A stretch of 64,000 bases of DNA. Source: an uncultured Pelagibacteraceae bacterium (GTDB lineage Bacteria > Pseudomonadota > Alphaproteobacteria > Pelagibacterales > Pelagibacteraceae). Shown here in pieces: positions 61,990 through 64,000 of this stretch. The notes beneath the pieces were generated by a model. That model saw only the letters and a program-made list of their open reading frames with translations, made no database searches and was not told the DNA's origin. Numbering within the stretch: position 1 is the stretch's first letter; each line of letters begins with the position of its first letter. The stretch spans positions 1-64,000 of the forward strand of contig CACMRM010000005.1 in assembly GCA_902616145.1 (NCBI GenBank), in the 5' to 3' direction. Position numbers and translations under genes: made by a program.

Positions 61990-62577
61990 TTATTTACTTG
62001 CTTCTTTAATCACAAATTCAATCCTATCTTGACCCCAAAATAATTTATTATTTGACATGAAAGTTGGAGCTCCGAACACACCTTTTTCATAAGCTTCACT
62101 TGTTCTTTTTTTTAAAAAATCTTTAACTGACGACGATGTAGCTCTTAAAGCAAATGTTTTGGGATTTACATTTAAATTTTTAAGAACTTTTTGAATTATT
62201 GTATCGTCGTTCATATTTAAACCATCTTGCCATATTGCATCAAAAATATTGTCTATATAATAGCTTTTATAATTATCTTCCTCGGCTACAAATACACCTC
62301 TCATAAGATTTAAACTTCTTATAGGAAAATAAGAATTAAACTTAAATTTAATATTTTTTTTTTCAGCAATAAGCTTACAGTCTCTTATCATATGTTTCGC
62401 TTTAGCAGGAATAAATGCAGGAGCTTTAATTCCATGTAAATTATGTAATCCTCCTAAAAGAATAGGTTTATAATTTATTTTAATATTTGTTTTTACTTCA
62501 ATTTTTCTAATTTCTTTGTGTGCTAGAAAAGAATATGGACTAATGAAGTCAAAATAAAAATCAAATGGCTTAATCAT
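61990..62577 (-). CDS. 2-hydroxychromene-2-carboxylate isomerase (DsbA/kappa-GST-like)
   Basis: 195 residues. YFDFISPYSFLAHKEI gives the catalytic Ser (about S13-S16) in place of the DsbA Cys pair, PILLGGLHNLHG and GVFGAPTFMSNNKLFWGQDRI are typical. Known members act with glutathione in aromatic degradation, but in small marine genomes the substrate is unclear. Overlaps the ABA4-like gene by 8 bases. Confidence 0.86.
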   Translation of the reverse strand: MIKPFDFYFDFISPYSFLAHKEIRKIEVKTNIKINYKPILLGGLHNLHGIKAPAFIPAKAKHMIRDCKLIAEKKNIKFKFNSYFPIRSLNLMRGVFVAEEDNYKSYYIDNIFDAIWQDGLNMNDDTIIQKVLKNLNVNPKTFALRATSSSVKDFLKKRTSEAYEKGVFGAPTFMSNNKLFWGQDRIEFVIKEASK

Positions 62578-63040
62578 TTAAACTAATTTTTTTTGAAAAG
62601 AAAATTCTAAAAAACCAAAAAATTACTATTCCTACCGGTCCGGTAAAATAAGTTAAAATCAATGAAGGAATAAAGATTATTCTTGGAATTAAATATTTTT
62701 TCGATTCTCGCACTATCCATGCTCCTAAAAACAAACTTATGGCTAAAAAATGTAACCAAAAAATCAGTAACACGGTTTCATTTGCAAACATCGAATATAA
62801 ACCGTCTAACCCATTATAAAGTTCAAACCCATCAAACAAGTTGTTTTCTAAGTAGAGATTATAAGATAAATAAGCGTATCCTAGCGCCAGAAGTAATGGC
62901 GCTATAATAGATTGTACAAGGAAATTAGTTAAACTATTGAATGGAGCAAAAATTAGTAGTAACCAAAATGGAATTACCCCCCAATTAGCAACTAAATAAA
63001 TATTTTCAGAATTTAGTAAATCTAAAAGATTATTTATCAT
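62570..63040 (-). CDS. ABA4-like (DUF4281) membrane protein
   Basis: About 156 residues from the ATG at 63040, four to five membrane segments. NWGVIPFWLLLIFAPFNSLTNFL, SIIAPLLLALGYAYLSY, and LHFLAISLFLGAWIVRESKK with GPVGIVIFWFFR are the ABA4-like family, whose plant member is linked to neoxanthin formation. In bacteria the role is unproven, possibly carotenoid-related. A longer frame to 63109 would run through the recX start and is less likely. Confidence 0.78.
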   Translation of the reverse strand: MINNLLDLLNSENIYLVANWGVIPFWLLLIFAPFNSLTNFLVQSIIAPLLLALGYAYLSYNLYLENNLFDGFELYNGLDGLYSMFANETVLLIFWLHFLAISLFLGAWIVRESKKYLIPRIIFIPSLILTYFTGPVGIVIFWFFRIFFSKKISLND

Positions 63041-63065
63041 TAAAATAATATAGTATATTAACATC

Positions 63066-63626
63066 ATGAATCCCACATCAAATAAAAGTGATTTCGAAGA
63101 CTTGACCACATCTTTAAAAGATTTGGCGTATGCTTATCTTGAAAAGTACAATCCATCTAAACAGCAATTGAAAGTATATTTGCTTAAGAAATACTTAATA
63201 AAAATAAAAGGAACTAAGTCAAAAAAAGAGGTGTCTTCAATTATAGACCAAATTGTTTCAAATTTAGAAAAAAATAAATTTTTAAATGATGAGATGTATT
63301 CAGACTCAAAAGCTCGAATGTTTTTGAGAAGAGGATACTCTCTAAATAAAATCAATCAATCTCTAAGAAACAAAGGAATTGAAGAAAAGTATGTAACCCA
63401 AAGTATAAACAAAATTAAAGAAGATCAGATCGAACCAGATTTTGTCTCAGCTCTGAAGTTATGTAAAAGAAGAAGAATTGGACCTTTAAGACCTCAAAGT
63501 AACAGAGAGTTATTTTATAAAAAAGATATGGGAATTTTAGCTAGAGGCGGGTTTAGTTTTGACTTATCTAAAAGAGTTTTGGATCTTGAGTCAGAAGAAT
63601 TTAAGAAATTAATCAAGATTATCTGA
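63066..63626 (+). CDS. recX: RecX-family regulatory protein
   Basis: 186 residues made of RecX three-helix repeats: LKDLAYAYLEKYNPSKQQLKVYLLKK, then LEKNKFLNDEMYSDSKARMFLRRGYSLNKINQSLRNKGI. RecX limits RecA filament growth. No recA is next to it. The stop region overlaps a 47-residue gene on the other strand. Start at ATG 63066, 25 bases from the divergent ABA4-like start. Confidence 0.86.
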   Translation: MNPTSNKSDFEDLTTSLKDLAYAYLEKYNPSKQQLKVYLLKKYLIKIKGTKSKKEVSSIIDQIVSNLEKNKFLNDEMYSDSKARMFLRRGYSLNKINQSLRNKGIEEKYVTQSINKIKEDQIEPDFVSALKLCKRRRIGPLRPQSNRELFYKKDMGILARGGFSFDLSKRVLDLESEEFKKLIKII

Positions 63627-63752
63627 CTTTTTCTTTTTTTCCTCTTCTACTAAAAAATCTAGTTTTCTTTTTAAGGCATTTCTTACTAAAATGAAAAATA
63701 GCACACCGAAAAAAGTTACAGAAATTATAATAATAAGTATAGTTTTAATCAT
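63609..63752 (-). CDS. 47-residue single-pass membrane protein
   Basis: Complete frame from ATG 63752 to TAA 63609-63611: MIKTILIIIISVTFFGVLFF then ILVRNALKRKLDFLV and a Lys-rich end KKKKSDNLD. One N-terminal membrane segment and a charged cytoplasmic tail. Overlaps the end of recX by 18 bases and the end of the CysQ-like gene by 8. No family recognised; coding is supported by position and the clear anchor. Confidence 0.55.
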   Translation of the reverse strand: MIKTILIIIISVTFFGVLFFILVRNALKRKLDFLVEEEKKKKSDNLD

Positions 63753-64000
63753 TTAAATTTTCTGAGCGTTTAATTAATAAACTTGGATTTTTGTAATCTT
63801 CTTTTCCATATAAAAAAGGCTTATCATCTAAAGTTTTAATTATTGCTCCAGCATTTTCAGCCACGGCATGTCCAGCTGCATAGTCCCACTCATTTGCTCT
63901 CTCACTTGCGGCGTATATATCAAATTCACCAGTAGCAATAACACAAAATTTATAAGAACTTGCCATTTTGACAATAGAGGTAACTTTATGATCTTTTAGT
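63745..64000 (-). CDS. CysQ-like 3'(2'),5'-bisphosphate nucleotidase, C-terminal part
   Basis: The frame stays open to the window edge, so this is the C-terminal 84 residues or so. SSYKFCVIATGEFDIYAA and EWDYAAGHAVAENAGAIIKTLD are the substrate-loop and WDxAAG metal motif of the CysQ branch of the inositol-monophosphatase family, which clears 3'-phosphoadenosine 5'-phosphate. The Met at 63966 is internal. Downstream (same strand) lies the 47-residue gene. Confidence 0.83.
   Translation of the reverse strand, partial: LKDHKVTSIVKMASSYKFCVIATGEFDIYAASERANEWDYAAGHAVAENAGAIIKTLDDKPFLYGKEDYKNPSLLIKRSENLND

Noticed and set aside
1-64000. tRNA, rRNA, CRISPR array, insertion sequence or prophage
   Set aside because: No tRNA T-arm/CCA-type signature, no regular repeat-spacer series, no transposase or integrase pattern was seen on either strand.

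Overview
The window looks like a chromosomal segment of a Pelagibacterales (SAR11-type) marine alphaproteobacterium. The evidence is a very AT-rich composition with AT-biased codon use, extreme gene packing (most neighbours overlap by 1-4 bases or abut), and a gene set typical of streamlined ocean heterotrophs: two LivKHMGF ABC systems, a tripartite tricarboxylate transporter, AmtB, DMT/LysE/MATE carriers, and a tandem glycine riboswitch ahead of gcvTHP. No rRNA, tRNA, insertion sequence, prophage or CRISPR array was seen. Species cannot be fixed by eye.

Layout. 1-5.4 kb: small redox and housekeeping genes (msrB, histidine phosphatase, ccdA, ribokinase-like kinase, SGNH-like protein, glutaredoxin, LysE exporter). 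5.5-25 kb: a nutrient-uptake region. It holds liv system 1 plus azlCD, an invasin-type beta-barrel gene with a secreted partner, a glutarate hydroxylase (GlaH/CsiD) next to tctCBA, an outer-membrane barrel gene, DoxX and AbrB membrane proteins, a divergent ProC, and liv system 2. The three binding-protein genes carry AT-palindromic leaders with nearly the same ribosome-binding segment. 25-36 kb: CsaA, small redox and metal proteins, aconitase plus MmgE/PrpD, renalase-like flavoprotein, TerC, MATE and EamA carriers. 36-40.5 kb: tandem glycine riboswitch and gcvT-gcvH-gcvP.

40.5-52 kb: a photo-oxidative-stress-like region. A tightly overlapping set (FAD oxidoreductase, DUF1365, cyclopropane-fatty-acid-synthase-like methyltransferase, DUF3833 lipoprotein, sodB) is followed by tspO, a HisN-like phosphatase, YIP1, periplasmic msrA and a photolyase-related protein whose FAD domain comes first. 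A convergent DUF2256-DCC-CryPro photolyase set and an SDR lacking the usual Tyr follow. Two very short genes lie here: a DUF2256 zinc-ribbon (49196-49324) and a CxxC...CxxC peptide (46655-46819).

52.4-64 kb: DUF2237, a 2OG-Fe(II) oxygenase, hisI, folE, an AcuI/YhdH-type reductase, a LysR regulator, rseP, HU, amtB followed by a 3'-end relic of a second amtB, a secreted protein, a glycosyltransferase-like protein, rhodanese, an HCCA isomerase-like protein, an ABA4-like membrane protein, recX and the C-terminal part of a CysQ-like phosphatase.

Together the region couples high-affinity uptake of amino and organic acids to one-carbon/glycine metabolism and to protection from light-driven oxidative damage. 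Products were assigned by recognising motifs and family patterns in the translations; no database search was run.
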